Source: Planctomycetota bacterium
GTDB taxonomy: Bacteria > Planctomycetota > Brocadiia > Brocadiales > Brocadiaceae
NCBI GenBank assembly: GCA_016873165.1
Contig: VGXV01000014.1
Location: 17,884-81,883, forward strand
DNA: 64,000 nt
Reading direction: 5' to 3'
The notes beneath the pieces are model-generated. The model was not told the origin of the DNA and did no database searches. It saw only the letters and a program-made list of their open reading frames with translations. Below are positions 54,871-64,000 of the stretch, piece after piece. Each line of letters starts with the position of its first letter. Position 1 is the first letter of the stretch. A program made the position numbers and the translations under genes.

Positions 54871-55924
54871 TTTGGCCGATAATACTGGTGAATGGCTCAG
54901 GGGTACAGGTCCTGAATCTGATATTGTCATAAGCAGCAGGATTCGTCTTGCGAGAAACGTGGCAAAGTATCCCTTTCTTTCCCGTGCGAATGCAAAACAA
55001 AAGAAAGAACTCGAGGAGCTTATACGAACCAAGATCGAAGAAGCAGAGGTATATCCGACCCTTAATTATATTAATTTATCGGAACTTTCTTCTGTTGACA
55101 GGCTGTTTCTCGTTGAAAGACACCTTATCAGCAAAGAACATGCTGAAGGGGAAAAAGAAAGAGGAGTCGCTTTTGAAAAATCGGAAAATATCAGCGTAAT
55201 GGTCAATGAAGAGGACCATATAAGAATACAGGTTATCAGATCAGGCCTTGAATTAAGGGAAACATGGAAAACAATAGACGATATCGATAATAAATTGGAA
55301 CGAAAAATAAACTATGCGTATTCGTCTCAATTTGGATACCTGACTGCTTGTCCCACGAATGTTGGCACGGGAATGAGGGCATCAGTAATGCTTCATTTGC
55401 CGGCGCTAGGGATGACGCATCATATAGAAAAAGTTTTTAATGCCGTAATGAAACTCGGTTTGGTGGTGAGAGGGTTGTACGGAGAAGGAACACAGGTTTC
55501 GGGAGATTTATATCAGATTTCAAATCAGTTTACTCTTGGAAAATCAGAAACCGAGATTATTGAAATTATCGAGGGGGTAATTCCCAGAATTACCAGTTAC
55601 GAACGGATGGCGAGAAAAGCCCTGATCTCCGAAAGCCGGGAACAATTGGAAGACCGCGTGTGGAGGTCGTATGGAATGCTGAAGGTTGCGCGCATGATTT
55701 CTTCTGAAGAAATTATGCATCTTCTCTCTCAGGTGAGAATGGGCGTCAACTTGGGAATTATCAACGATATTAAAATGAAAACGTTAAATGAACTTTTTAT
55801 TCTTACTTTACCAGGGCATTTGCAAAAATTAGAAGGGCGCGAGCTTACTTCTTCGCAGAGAAATATTATTCGTGCGTTGTATGTGAGGAAACGGCTTGAA
55901 AAGATAGAAACTTTGAAAGGATAG
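54854..55924 (+). CDS. mcsB: Protein arginine kinase McsB
   Basis: 356 residues of the guanidino phosphotransferase family. VISSRIRLARNVAKYPF binds ATP phosphates, LTACPTNVGTGMRASVMLHLP holds the catalytic Cys, and GTQVSGDLYQISNQ is the phosphate loop. It phosphorylates arginines on proteins, marking them for ClpCP. It overlaps mcsA and lies seven bases before clpC. Confidence 0.94.
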   Translation: MMKISDLADNTGEWLRGTGPESDIVISSRIRLARNVAKYPFLSRANAKQKKELEELIRTKIEEAEVYPTLNYINLSELSSVDRLFLVERHLISKEHAEGEKERGVAFEKSENISVMVNEEDHIRIQVIRSGLELRETWKTIDDIDNKLERKINYAYSSQFGYLTACPTNVGTGMRASVMLHLPALGMTHHIEKVFNAVMKLGLVVRGLYGEGTQVSGDLYQISNQFTLGKSETEIIEIIEGVIPRITSYERMARKALISESREQLEDRVWRSYGMLKVARMISSEEIMHLLSQVRMGVNLGIINDIKMKTLNELFILTLPGHLQKLEGRELTSSQRNIIRALYVRKRLEKIETLKG

Positions 55925-55931
55925 GTGTTTT

Positions 55932-58412
55932 ATGTTTGATCGGTTTACTGACCGTGCCAGAAAAGTTATGGCTCTTGCACGAGAAGAGGCGAGACGATTC
56001 AATCACGAGTATATTGGAACAGAGCATATATTATTGGGACTGGTGAAGGAAGGAAGCGGCGTTGCGGCGAATGTTCTGCAGAATTTGGATATAGAATTGA
56101 AAAAAATACGTCTGGAAATAGAAAAGATAGTACAAAGCGGATCGGATCTGGTATCGGTGGGGCAGCTTCCATTCACGCCACGCGTAAAAAAAGTGTTGGA
56201 ATACGCGATGGAAGAGGCGCGGGCGTTAGGCCATAATTATATAGGAACAGAGCATCTGTTGTTGGGGTTATTGAAAGAACAGGAGGGCGTGGCTGCTCAG
56301 GTTTTGCTGAACCTTGGCGTTAAACCCGAAGAAGTGCGGGAAGAAGTTATCGGCTTGTTAGGTTCGGAAGCGGCACAAAATAATCAGTCGCAGGAAAAGG
56401 AAGAAAAGAAAGGCCGTTCCAAAACCCCGGCGCTGGATTCTTTCGGACGCGATCTTACACAGCAGGCAAGAGAAAAAGAACTTGATCCTGTTATAGGAAG
56501 AAAAGACGTGATTGAGCGTGTTATTCAGGTTTTGTGCAGGAGAACGAAAAACAACCCGGTTCTTCTCGGAGAGGCCGGCGTAGGGAAAACCGCTATAGTT
56601 GAAGGTCTTGCGCAGGTTGTGGTTCACGGGGAAGTCCCTGAGTTGCTGAGAGGGCGCAGAATAGTAGCCCTGGATCTTGCAATGATGGTTGCCGGCACAA
56701 AATACCGTGGTCAGTTTGAAGAAAGAATCAAGGCGGTAATGTCAGAAGTAAAAAGGGCAAAAAACATTATTCTCTTTATTGATGAATTGCATACCCTTGT
56801 TGGAGCAGGTGGGGCTGAGGGCGCCATCGATGCCTCCAATGTTTTAAAACCCGCCCTATCCCGCGGAGAAATACAGTGTATCGGGGCAACCACGTTGGAT
56901 GAATACAGAAAATATATCGAAAAAGATGGTGCGCTTGAGAGAAGGTTCCAGACAATAATCGTGGAACCGCCATCGAAAGAAGAAACAATTGAAATCCTGA
57001 AAGGACTTCGCGACCGTTACGAAACCCATCATAAGGTAAGAATTACCGACGAAGCATTGGAATCCGCAACGGAACTCTCTGTTCGGTATATCACCGGAAG
57101 ATTTTTACCCGATAAGGCTATCGATGTAATCGATGAGGCATGTGCCCGGTTAAGGCTTAAAGCTACTACACAGCCGCCGGATGTAAAACATCTGGAAGAA
57201 GAAATTATCCGGATGGAAAAGGAGAAGGATGAGTCCGTGTCAATACAGGATTTTGAAAGGGCTGCGCGGTTACGGGATAAAGCGGATAAACTGAAAAAGA
57301 AAAAAGAAGCGGTTGAGAAAGAGTGGCGGGAAAAACATGCCGAACTTGAAGGGGAAGTCGATGTTGAAATTGTTGACGAAGTGGTGTCGAAAATGACCGG
57401 CATACCCATTACACGGATAGAATCAGCAGAGGCCAAAAAATTACTTCATATGGAAGAAGAACTCCATAAAATGGTAGTAAGCCAGGAAGAGGCCACCAAA
57501 GCAATTTCCAAGGCAATCCGGAGGTCCCGCGCGAGACTGAAGAATCCGAATCGTCCTGTGGCTTCTTTCATATTTGTAGGCCCTTCCGGCGTTGGCAAGA
57601 CGCATTTGGCACGGTCTCTTGCCAAATTGATTTTTGGAGAAGAAGATTCTCTGATACAGATCGATATGTCAGAGTATATGGAAAAGCACAGCATTTCACG
57701 ATTAATCGGAGCTCCTCCCGGATATATCGGTTACGAAGAAGGCGGGCAGTTGACGGAAAAGATCCGCCGCCGTCCCTATGCGGTTGTTCTGCTGGATGAA
57801 ATTGAGAAGGCGCATCCGGATGTTTTTAATATGCTCTTACAGATTATGGAAGAAGGGAAACTTACCGATAGTTTTGGCAGGCACGTTGATTTCCGGAATG
57901 TAGTTATTATTATGACCTCAAATATTGGCGCGGAAGTTATCAAAAATCAGGCATCTTTAGGTTTTCGCAAATCTTCGGAGAAAGACAATTATGAGGCAAT
58001 GAAAGAGCAATTGAAAAAAGAAGTAGAAAAACACTTTCGTCCGGAGTTTATAAACAGAATTGATAATATTATTGTTTTCAAACCTTTAAACAAAGATGAT
58101 TTGAAGAAAATAGTCGAAATCGAACTCGTTGATGTGAAAAAGAGACTGGAACAGTATCAAATCAGTCTCACGATGACGGATAAGGCGGTGGATTTCCTTA
58201 TAGATAAGGGATACGATCAGAATTTTGGCGCCAGACCACTCAGGAGGGCAATTGAAAACTATTTGGAAGACCCTCTTTCAGAGGAAATTTTACAGGGACG
58301 GTTCGAAGGAAAAGCACATATAAAAGTTTTGTTGCAGGACGGGAAGCTGGTATTTGAAGATGTCATTGAAGATCCGGAGCCGGCATTGGTAAATGCCGAA
58401 AACGGCGTTTAA
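55932..58412 (+). CDS. clpC: ATP-dependent Clp protease ATP-binding subunit ClpC
   Basis: 826 residues. N-terminal double Clp_N repeat ([30 protein letters not shown]), first AAA+ domain with Walker [14 protein letters not shown] and Walker [15 protein letters not shown], a middle domain with an UVR-like segment ([18 protein letters not shown]), and second AAA+ with [15 protein letters not shown] and [12 protein letters not shown]. It unfolds substrates for ClpP, including arginine-phosphorylated ones. It sits directly behind mcsB, as in Bacillus. Confidence 0.95.
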   Translation: MFDRFTDRARKVMALAREEARRFNHEYIGTEHILLGLVKEGSGVAANVLQNLDIELKKIRLEIEKIVQSGSDLVSVGQLPFTPRVKKVLEYAMEEARALGHNYIGTEHLLLGLLKEQEGVAAQVLLNLGVKPEEVREEVIGLLGSEAAQNNQSQEKEEKKGRSKTPALDSFGRDLTQQAREKELDPVIGRKDVIERVIQVLCRRTKNNPVLLGEAGVGKTAIVEGLAQVVVHGEVPELLRGRRIVALDLAMMVAGTKYRGQFEERIKAVMSEVKRAKNIILFIDELHTLVGAGGAEGAIDASNVLKPALSRGEIQCIGATTLDEYRKYIEKDGALERRFQTIIVEPPSKEETIEILKGLRDRYETHHKVRITDEALESATELSVRYITGRFLPDKAIDVIDEACARLRLKATTQPPDVKHLEEEIIRMEKEKDESVSIQDFERAARLRDKADKLKKKKEAVEKEWREKHAELEGEVDVEIVDEVVSKMTGIPITRIESAEAKKLLHMEEELHKMVVSQEEATKAISKAIRRSRARLKNPNRPVASFIFVGPSGVGKTHLARSLAKLIFGEEDSLIQIDMSEYMEKHSISRLIGAPPGYIGYEEGGQLTEKIRRRPYAVVLLDEIEKAHPDVFNMLLQIMEEGKLTDSFGRHVDFRNVVIIMTSNIGAEVIKNQASLGFRKSSEKDNYEAMKEQLKKEVEKHFRPEFINRIDNIIVFKPLNKDDLKKIVEIELVDVKKRLEQYQISLTMTDKAVDFLIDKGYDQNFGARPLRRAIENYLEDPLSEEILQGRFEGKAHIKVLLQDGKLVFEDVIEDPEPALVNAENGV

Positions 58413-58602
58413 TAAATACAAAAATGATATGTATTTTTTAGTTTAAAAACTTCCTTTTTTGCGACAGGAGAAAAAATAGTATTGTATTGAAAAAGAGATC
58501 ACCAGCGGAACCGTAAATATAAATACAGTATTTTCAGACCATAAAATGGAATATGAAACGGCGTGTTTGATTCTTATGCGATATTTTAGTGGTAAAAATT
58601 TT

Positions 58603-58627
58603 AAAAAGGGCTTTTCTGCCCTTTTTT
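58603..58627 (+). terminator. Terminator after clpC
   Basis: AAAAAGGGC, a six-base loop, GCCCTTTTTT. It separates the mcsA-mcsB-clpC transcript from radA. Confidence 0.8.
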
Positions 58628-58674
58628 ATTTTGGTGTGCAAAATTAGTTGGCGGGTGAATAAGCCTCACGATAC

Positions 58675-60036
58675 ATGTCGAAAACATCTGTTGTTTACGT
58701 CTGCCAAAGTTGCGGATGGAAAAGTTTAAAATGGGTGGGACGCTGTGGCGGCTGCGGAGAATGGGATTCTACGATAGAGGAATGCAGCAATAATTCCTCA
58801 GGCGCTGCTTCGTTGTCGGCAAGACTTGATCGGGAATTTCCCAGGCCGATAACCGAGGTAAAACTCCAGGATTGTCCTTGTATTGAAATAGGAATAGGTG
58901 AGTTTGACAGGATACTGGGAGGCGGTTTAGTTGCGGGTTCCGCAGTATTAATAGGCGGGACACCGGGAATCGGCAAATCAACACTCCTGTTGCAGGCATG
59001 CCAGCATGTCAGTCAAAAAGGGCATACCACGCTCTATGTCACAGGCGAAGAGTCTGTTGCTCAAACAAAGCTAAGGGCGGAGCGGCTATCCGTATTATCT
59101 CCTCAATTACTCGTTGTTTCTGAAACAAATTTAGATTTTATTTTAGAAAACATTCACAACACACATCCGACGCTGGTGGTTATCGATTCCATCCAGATGA
59201 TTTACAAACCCCAGATGGAATCCTCTCCGGGCACCGTTGCTCAGGTACGGCAATGCGCACATGAATTGATTCTTACCGCGAAATCTACAGGTTCGGCGAT
59301 TTTTCTTGTAGGGCATGTGACCAAAGAGGGCATTATTGCCGGCCCGAAGGTACTGGAGCACATGGCCGATACCGTTTTGTATTTTGAGGGAGAAAAATTT
59401 CAATGCTATCGTATCCTCAGGGTGGTGAAGAACAGGTTTGGCTCCACGGATGAGATTGGAATTTTTGAGATGAGGAAAAGCGGATTGCTCCCCGTTGAAA
59501 ATCCGTCGGAGATTTTTATATCGCAGGGAAGAAGGGTAAGCGCGGGTTCTACCATTATTCCTTGTATGGAAGGGACGCGCGCTTTGTTAGTAGAAATCCA
59601 GGCGCTTGCGACAAAGGCAACATTTGGCATGCCGGAAAGAAAAGTTAGCGGTGTCGATTACAACCGGGTATCGATGCTCCTTGCAATTCTTGAAAAACGG
59701 ATCGGTTTAAAATTGGGAGGGCAGGACATCTTTGTGAATATTGTCGGAGGGGTTCAGGTTCACGAACCGGCGGCAGATCTTGGCATAGCAATGACAATTG
59801 CGTCAAGCTTCAAGGAAAAAACAATACCGTCCGATATGGTAGTGGCTGGCGAGGTTGGCCTGGGCGGAGAAGTGCGCAGTGTAAATCAAATTGAGATCAG
59901 ATTAAAAGAAGCGCAGCGATTGGGTTTTAAAAGAGCAGTTATTCCAAAAGACAACGCAAAAGGATTGGGAAAAGATTTCGGGATTAAATTAATTGAGATA
60001 TGTTACCTTTCAGAAGCAATAGAAATAATTGGGTGA
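58675..60036 (+). CDS. radA: DNA repair protein RadA (Sms)
   Basis: 453 residues. Zinc finger YVCQSCGWKSLKWVGRCGGCGEW, Walker A GGTPGIGKSTLL, the RadA-specific VKNRFG, and a C-terminal Lon-protease-like domain (MTIASSFKE). RadA helps process recombination intermediates, acting as a helicase-like branch migrator. In Bacillus radA also follows clpC (ctsR-mcsA-mcsB-clpC-radA), so this order is conserved. Confidence 0.95.
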   Translation: MSKTSVVYVCQSCGWKSLKWVGRCGGCGEWDSTIEECSNNSSGAASLSARLDREFPRPITEVKLQDCPCIEIGIGEFDRILGGGLVAGSAVLIGGTPGIGKSTLLLQACQHVSQKGHTTLYVTGEESVAQTKLRAERLSVLSPQLLVVSETNLDFILENIHNTHPTLVVIDSIQMIYKPQMESSPGTVAQVRQCAHELILTAKSTGSAIFLVGHVTKEGIIAGPKVLEHMADTVLYFEGEKFQCYRILRVVKNRFGSTDEIGIFEMRKSGLLPVENPSEIFISQGRRVSAGSTIIPCMEGTRALLVEIQALATKATFGMPERKVSGVDYNRVSMLLAILEKRIGLKLGGQDIFVNIVGGVQVHEPAADLGIAMTIASSFKEKTIPSDMVVAGEVGLGGEVRSVNQIEIRLKEAQRLGFKRAVIPKDNAKGLGKDFGIKLIEICYLSEAIEIIG

Positions 60037-61049
60037 ATTCCGTGAATACTACACATTTTAAAAAGGCCATTTTGGTTTTCAGCAGTATCGTTTGTATATT
60101 GTTTTTATCTTTTTATATTACAAGTGAAATTCTTGCAGAAACATATGAGGATGGAAAAATTACGGTGAGGCATAGAGAATTATCCATTAAAAAAAATAGA
60201 GGGAATATTCGGTTCAGCCATCCTTATGAAATGACTGCAGACGTTGTCAGAAATGTATTATCTCAAATATATTTTAAAGAAAAAGGACTCTTAAAGAAGG
60301 ATGAGTCTGTACATGTTTTTCAGGACGATGAGATCGGCAAATTGATGCCCTTGATTATTCAGGCATTTTCCGTTGCCACTCCAACGCAGGGAGTAGAGGT
60401 CGTATCATATTCGGAACGGCCATTTTTTGGCGATAAACAGAATTACTGCATTATGTTTGTAAATGAGAACCGTCTCAATATCGTTTTTAGCCGGATACAT
60501 AAATTTCAAACTTATAGTGATTTAATGGCAGAGAAAAAAGGGAGCGGTGCGGCAAAAGAAGATCCGACGAAAATAAAGGGCAGCCGTTTCTGGACGCTAT
60601 TGCCATCATATGGACAGGCGTTTGAACCGGGACACAAAAACTGGCTTGTTGTAAATATATCGGATGAAGCATATCAGAAACCGGAAAAAAGAAATTCAAA
60701 TATCGCATGGGAAGGAGGAGATGATTCATACAACCAACCGCAAAGAAGTGGACGATTTGAAAGGAATGTTGGTGGTTCGTCAGGTTATCAGCAAATGACA
60801 TCCCAAGCGAATATTGCTCAGAGAGAGAGTAAAATAAAAAGCAAACTCCTTATCTTGCGTGAACTGGTTAATGACGGAATTCTGTTGCGGGAGGATTATG
60901 ATTATAAAAAGACTATGCTTTTAAAAAACGGTATGAACGATATGGAAATAAAGGACCAGTTCAGAGAAATAAAAGATTTATTGGAGGAAGGGCTTATCAC
61001 GGAAGAAGATCACAATAAAAAGAAAAAGGAGCTGCTTGATTTGTTCTAA
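60033..61049 (+). CDS. Exported protein with a C-terminal SHOCT-like domain
   Basis: About 338 residues if it begins at the GTG overlapping the radA stop (GTGA); an ATG at 60000 would overlap radA more. A signal-anchor follows (VFSSIVCILFLSFYITSEILA). The mature part has a beta-rich middle (EVVSYSERPFFGDKQNYC), a Ser/Gly linker and two SHOCT-like helical hairpins at the end (LRELVNDGILLREDYDYKK; IKDLLEEGLITEEDHNKKK). SHOCT domains are short oligomerisation modules. Coupling to radA is positional; function is unknown. Confidence 0.7.
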   Translation: MNSVNTTHFKKAILVFSSIVCILFLSFYITSEILAETYEDGKITVRHRELSIKKNRGNIRFSHPYEMTADVVRNVLSQIYFKEKGLLKKDESVHVFQDDEIGKLMPLIIQAFSVATPTQGVEVVSYSERPFFGDKQNYCIMFVNENRLNIVFSRIHKFQTYSDLMAEKKGSGAAKEDPTKIKGSRFWTLLPSYGQAFEPGHKNWLVVNISDEAYQKPEKRNSNIAWEGGDDSYNQPQRSGRFERNVGGSSGYQQMTSQANIAQRESKIKSKLLILRELVNDGILLREDYDYKKTMLLKNGMNDMEIKDQFREIKDLLEEGLITEEDHNKKKKELLDLF

Positions 61050-61569
61050 TCACACAGGGAAACCAAATTTTCTCAAACTGATCTTTTGGCAGTTAAAAAA
61101 ATTTTTTCATGTCTGTATTTTACTGTTATTCTGAAAGGAGTTTGTCATATTAAGAAAATTTTTTTTGTATAATAATTTTCAGAATAAAACCGTTTAATAA
61201 AAAAAAATATTCTCAACGAAATATGAGAAGAAGATAACTTTTACCACCATTTTTGAATGTACTTTTTAACATATTACTACACTCAGACAAATAATAAAAT
61301 AATACCTATTCCCCAATTCACTATAGTTATATAAGCAAATAACGGTTATTTTTCAATTAATGCATAAATACCTGCTTGAATATTTTTTCGCTTTTTATAA
61401 TTTTAACCAAGAATAAAAACAAAGGTTAATGGCAAATGAAATAAACTTGCCAAATTTGTCGCCGCTTTATTATAATTCGTACATCCAATTTTCAATATTT
61501 TAGTCCTTATCCCAGGTGCTTTTCTGTCTAATACCTTTACCATAGGTTCCAAAAACTAAAGGATTAAGT
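61050..61569. repeat. AT-rich gap with the left direct repeat of the three-gene cassette
   Basis: At about 61180-61262 lies CAGAATAAAAC .. AAATATTCT .. ATGAGAAGAAG .. TTTTTGAATGTAC. The same sequence recurs in the same orientation at about 63339-63422, on the other side of the cassette (about 80 percent alike by eye). No gene is supported in this gap. Confidence 0.7.
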
Positions 61570-62316
61570 TTGAACAAATATACTGTTTTTCCAAATGCCC
61601 CGATTGTCGAATCACTTCTGGATATTCGCGTAGAACTGCCTGAAAAAATCAATCTCATGATGCTGGAGGGATTCTACGATAAAATTAAGGAACATTTTCC
61701 TGAAAAACAACAACGGATGTCATTTCAAGCAGGCGTAAAACTAAGTTCAGAAGGCACAGCCGCTGCACTTCCTACTTCCGGAGGAATTGACGGGTACCTT
61801 TTTAAATCGCCACAGGAAAAAAAAATGGTTCAGGCGAGGTTAGATGGTTTTACATTCAACAAATTGAAACCTTACAAGACATGGGAGATATTTCGGGATG
61901 AGGCCCGATCACTTTGGAATCTTTACTTTCAAGCAACTAACCCTGTCAGGATTACACGTATCGCTTTGCGTTATATAAATCGGATAGAAATTCCCTTACC
62001 AATGAAGAATTTTAAAGAATATGTTTTAACAACACCAGAAATCGCACCAAAACTTCCACAAAAATTAAACCAATTTTTTATGCAACTTGTCATCCCAAAT
62101 CCTGATATACAGACAACCGCTATAATAAATCAGACTACGGAAAATCCTACTGAGAACCAGAGATTACCATTAATTTTTGACATAGATGTGTTTCAAAATA
62201 AAACTTACGTAGAAAACAATGTAGAAATGTGGAGCGAATTTGAAAAACTCCATATTTTCAAGAATGAGATTTTTTTTAACAGTATAACCGATAAAGCAAA
62301 GGAACTTTTCCAATGA
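61570..62316 (+). CDS. TIGR04255 family protein
   Basis: 248 residues; TTG start preceded by AAAGGA. It opens YTVFPNAPIVESLLDIRVEL and includes MVQARLDGFTFNKLKPYKTWEIF and IALRYINRIEIPL, the sequence pattern of the TIGR04255 family, often found in variable genome regions. No enzyme motif is visible; function is unknown. The next gene begins at its stop (ATGA overlap), so they are one unit. Confidence 0.82.
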   Translation: MNKYTVFPNAPIVESLLDIRVELPEKINLMMLEGFYDKIKEHFPEKQQRMSFQAGVKLSSEGTAAALPTSGGIDGYLFKSPQEKKMVQARLDGFTFNKLKPYKTWEIFRDEARSLWNLYFQATNPVRITRIALRYINRIEIPLPMKNFKEYVLTTPEIAPKLPQKLNQFFMQLVIPNPDIQTTAIINQTTENPTENQRLPLIFDIDVFQNKTYVENNVEMWSEFEKLHIFKNEIFFNSITDKAKELFQ

Positions 62317-62741
62317 TATTAACTTGTCCGCCATATTATTACAGTAATATCGAAATGGTTGATACTGCCGTGTGCCGTGAATCGGAAAAGATGCGTGAAG
62401 AGTATACACGCATGATTGAGCACTATTTTTTACCAATTTCAACACAACAATCCAATCCGGAAACAAGATTTCTCACACTCAAAACCCAATGGGAAGCAGA
62501 TACCGCTCTATTGTCATCTGTTACTGAAATAGCAATGCATCCGGCCTATCAACAGATTATCGGCATGGGTCACACAGCGATCCGTTTAATTTTACTCGAA
62601 ATGAAGAAAAGACCAGGACACTGGTTCTGGGCATTAAAATCTATTACGGGAGAAGACCCTGTATTGCCAGAACAAAGGGGGCGAATAAAGGAAATGACAC
62701 GCGCATGGCTTCTTTGGGGTAAAGAACACAACTATCTTTAA
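62313..62741 (+). CDS. Middle gene of the TIGR04255 cassette, unknown function
   Basis: 142 residues, ATG overlapping the previous stop. It is helical, with AMHPAYQQIIGMGHTAIRLILLEM, a conserved-looking HWFWALKSITGEDPV and a terminal AWLLWGKEH. No membrane segment or catalytic signature. The next gene starts one base after its stop. I do not recognise a named family; the Trp/Gly-rich end is typical of small partners in such cassettes. Confidence 0.7.
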   Translation: MILTCPPYYYSNIEMVDTAVCRESEKMREEYTRMIEHYFLPISTQQSNPETRFLTLKTQWEADTALLSSVTEIAMHPAYQQIIGMGHTAIRLILLEMKKRPGHWFWALKSITGEDPVLPEQRGRIKEMTRAWLLWGKEHNYL

Positions 62742-62742
62742 T

Positions 62743-63186
62743 ATGAGCGGAGAAGAAATTGAAAAAGCATTTCCCAACTTACAAATCACAGGCTACTCTA
62801 TAACAAGTCCGGCAACTCTGGAATATAATTGTATAGCATGGGCTGCCGGTGAATCTCAATCTTGGTGGGAACCTGACCCTCTAAGCTTATATTACTGGCC
62901 TTCTAACACACCAAGGCAATATACAGCAGAAGCATACAAGAAAGCATATGAAAACATCGGCTATGCTGTTTGTAATAATCCTGCATACGAAGAGGGTTTT
63001 GAAAAAATCGCAATCTACATTGATATCCATGGAAAACCAACCCATGCAGCAAGGCAATTAATCTCTGGGAATTGGACAAGCAAATTGGGGCAATTAGAGG
63101 ATATTGAGCATGTAGCATTAGATGATATTGCCGGTCAATATTACGGTTCTGTTGGAGTTATCATGAAACGGCCTAAAGAAAAATAG
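62743..63186 (+). CDS. DUF7689-like protein with a papain-type Cys/His pattern
   Basis: 147 residues. Cys30 in YNCIAWAAGE, then a Trp-rich WWEPD, and His101 in GKPTHAARQL with a nearby EDIEH (119-123), give the Cys ... His ... acid order of a papain-like (NlpC/transglutaminase-type) fold. The phrase GFEKIAIY..GKPTHAAR..WTSKLG is the family hallmark. A thiol hydrolase or transferase is plausible (inference). Third gene of the coupled unit and likely its catalytic part. Confidence 0.72.
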   Translation: MSGEEIEKAFPNLQITGYSITSPATLEYNCIAWAAGESQSWWEPDPLSLYYWPSNTPRQYTAEAYKKAYENIGYAVCNNPAYEEGFEKIAIYIDIHGKPTHAARQLISGNWTSKLGQLEDIEHVALDDIAGQYYGSVGVIMKRPKEK

Positions 63187-63224
63187 TGTAATAATTTTTT
63201 CAACAAGATTTCAAATATAACAAA

Positions 63225-63520
63225 GCTGTTGCTTTTTGAATGTACTTCACTTTAAGCAACCCACCATACACCGATACACAATAAAAATATGTTTTCCCTT
63301 AACAAATGAAAAACGGTCGCTGTCCCTAATTACAAATTCAAAATAAAATACGTCTTATAAGAAAAAATATTCTTAATAAAAAATGAGAAGAAGAATACCT
63401 TTACAACCTTTTTTGAATGCACGCCACTTTAAGCAATCCACCATACACCGATGCACAATATAAATTGTTTATCCTTAATAAATTAAAAACGATCCCTATT
63501 AATCAAAAGTTTGGTCAACA
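63225..63520. repeat. Direct repeats downstream of the three-gene cassette
   Basis: Two ~100-base copies (about 63230-63332 and 63410-63505) share TTTTTGAATG, CACTTTAAGCAA, CCACCATACACCGAT, CACAAT and CCTTAA. The segment 63339-63422, which joins them, matches 61180-61262 before the cassette. No gene is supported in 63187-63596. Confidence 0.75.
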
Positions 63521-63596
63521 TATTAACCTCCTTTCTAAAAAAAGCATTGCATCCCCTCTATAGAAATATTTAGTTAAATAGTCATAATTTGTTTTG

Positions 63597-63974
63597 TTAG
63601 GTATTTGTTTCAAAGAGCGCGTCAAATACCTCGAATACGGGTCGAACACGACTCATCTGGTGGTCCTCTAAGATACCAAGGAACCTGAGCCTGCGCCATA
63701 GTAATGTTTCCTTCGCACCAGATAGTTCTGCGATGCGAACGACAATTCTATTGCAGTCACGCTTATTGCATGGCTGCTCATCAAGATACATTGTTCCCAG
63801 GTTTTTTTTGATCCCGATTTCCCTCTGGACTGAAATGACGAGTCTCTGCAAGTATCTACGCGGCAGAATCAAGCTTTTCTTTGACAGTTGTAGAGCAAAA
63901 AGAGGGGAGAATCGGCTTGTAAGGCTTGTAAATACTGGGGTGTTATTTTTTAGATTGGAAAAAGGTAGTGTCAC
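63597..63974 (-). CDS. Uncertain reading frame at the window edge
   Basis: 125 residues, basic, with LVISVQREIGIKKNLGTMYLDEQ, CNKRDCNRIVVRIAELSG and LLWRRLRFLGILEDH. It has no visible ribosome site. It might be a remnant of a longer gene or mobile element, but I recognise no family, and it could be chance. Low confidence. Confidence 0.25.
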   Translation of the reverse strand: MTLPFSNLKNNTPVFTSLTSRFSPLFALQLSKKSLILPRRYLQRLVISVQREIGIKKNLGTMYLDEQPCNKRDCNRIVVRIAELSGAKETLLWRRLRFLGILEDHQMSRVRPVFEVFDALFETNT

Positions 63975-64000
63975 AGAATATGGATATTATTCTTGATTTG

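Noticed and set aside
63733..63996. 87-residue plus-strand frame at the window end
   Set aside because: It is the shadow of the equally uncertain minus-strand frame, without a ribosome site.

Overview
The window reads as chromosomal DNA of a Planctomycetota bacterium, most likely an anammox-type member of the Brocadiales (Kuenenia/Brocadia-like). This is inferred from two pseudopilins of the planctomycete class (GFTLIE start, C-terminal LYLDGHVEW), the mcsA-mcsB-clpC-radA block, abundant GH57/GlgB/MalQ glycogen genes, a nickel-uptake locus with LarC, and many small palindromic repeats between genes. No rRNA, tRNA, CRISPR array or intact transposase gene was seen.

Layout. 0.3-8 kb: exported parvulin, a Tat-type radical SAM protein, then a nickel locus (nikR, cbiM/nikM, nikL-like, cbiQ, cbiO, outer-membrane barrel, His/Cys-rich exported protein) with a plausible NikR operator. 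8-18.7 kb: hydrolases, threonine synthase, a GlmL-like ASKHA protein with a barrel/KOW-like partner, mtnA and a nucleosidase. 18.9-25.4 kb: methyltransferase, a small protein ending in a class III ribonucleotide-reductase-like glycyl-radical motif, a stress protein, a second radical SAM paralogue, and a cyclic-di-GMP-I riboswitch upstream of two pseudopilin genes. 25.6-36.7 kb: nadD, larC, a membrane TPR protein, a divergent malate/lactate dehydrogenase, a DUF885 protein, an MFS transporter and miaB.

36.7-44.4 kb is the accessory region. An LRAT-like protein and a Panacea-type antitoxin/RelE-like toxin pair lie between the intact miaB gene and a 65-bp relic of the 5' end of a second miaB allele. 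Next come an M48 protease, otsB, a 5'-damaged beta-helix gene, and a rearranged copy of otsB with its upstream region. 44.4-50.4 kb is a glgB-GH57-malQ operon. 50.6-61 kb is conserved core: mutL, queD, a hexulose-phosphate synthase/RraA fusion, mcsA-mcsB-clpC, radA and a SHOCT-type protein. 61.2-63.5 kb holds a tightly coupled three-gene cassette (TIGR04255 family, unknown, DUF7689-like papain-type fold) bracketed by direct repeats of about 83 bp. It is the best candidate for an uncharacterised system.

Functional links: nickel uptake may feed the LarC cofactor and other nickel enzymes; glgB, GH57, malQ and otsB handle storage glucans and trehalose; McsA/McsB/ClpC form an arginine-phosphorylation and degradation system; c-di-GMP probably controls the pseudopilins.
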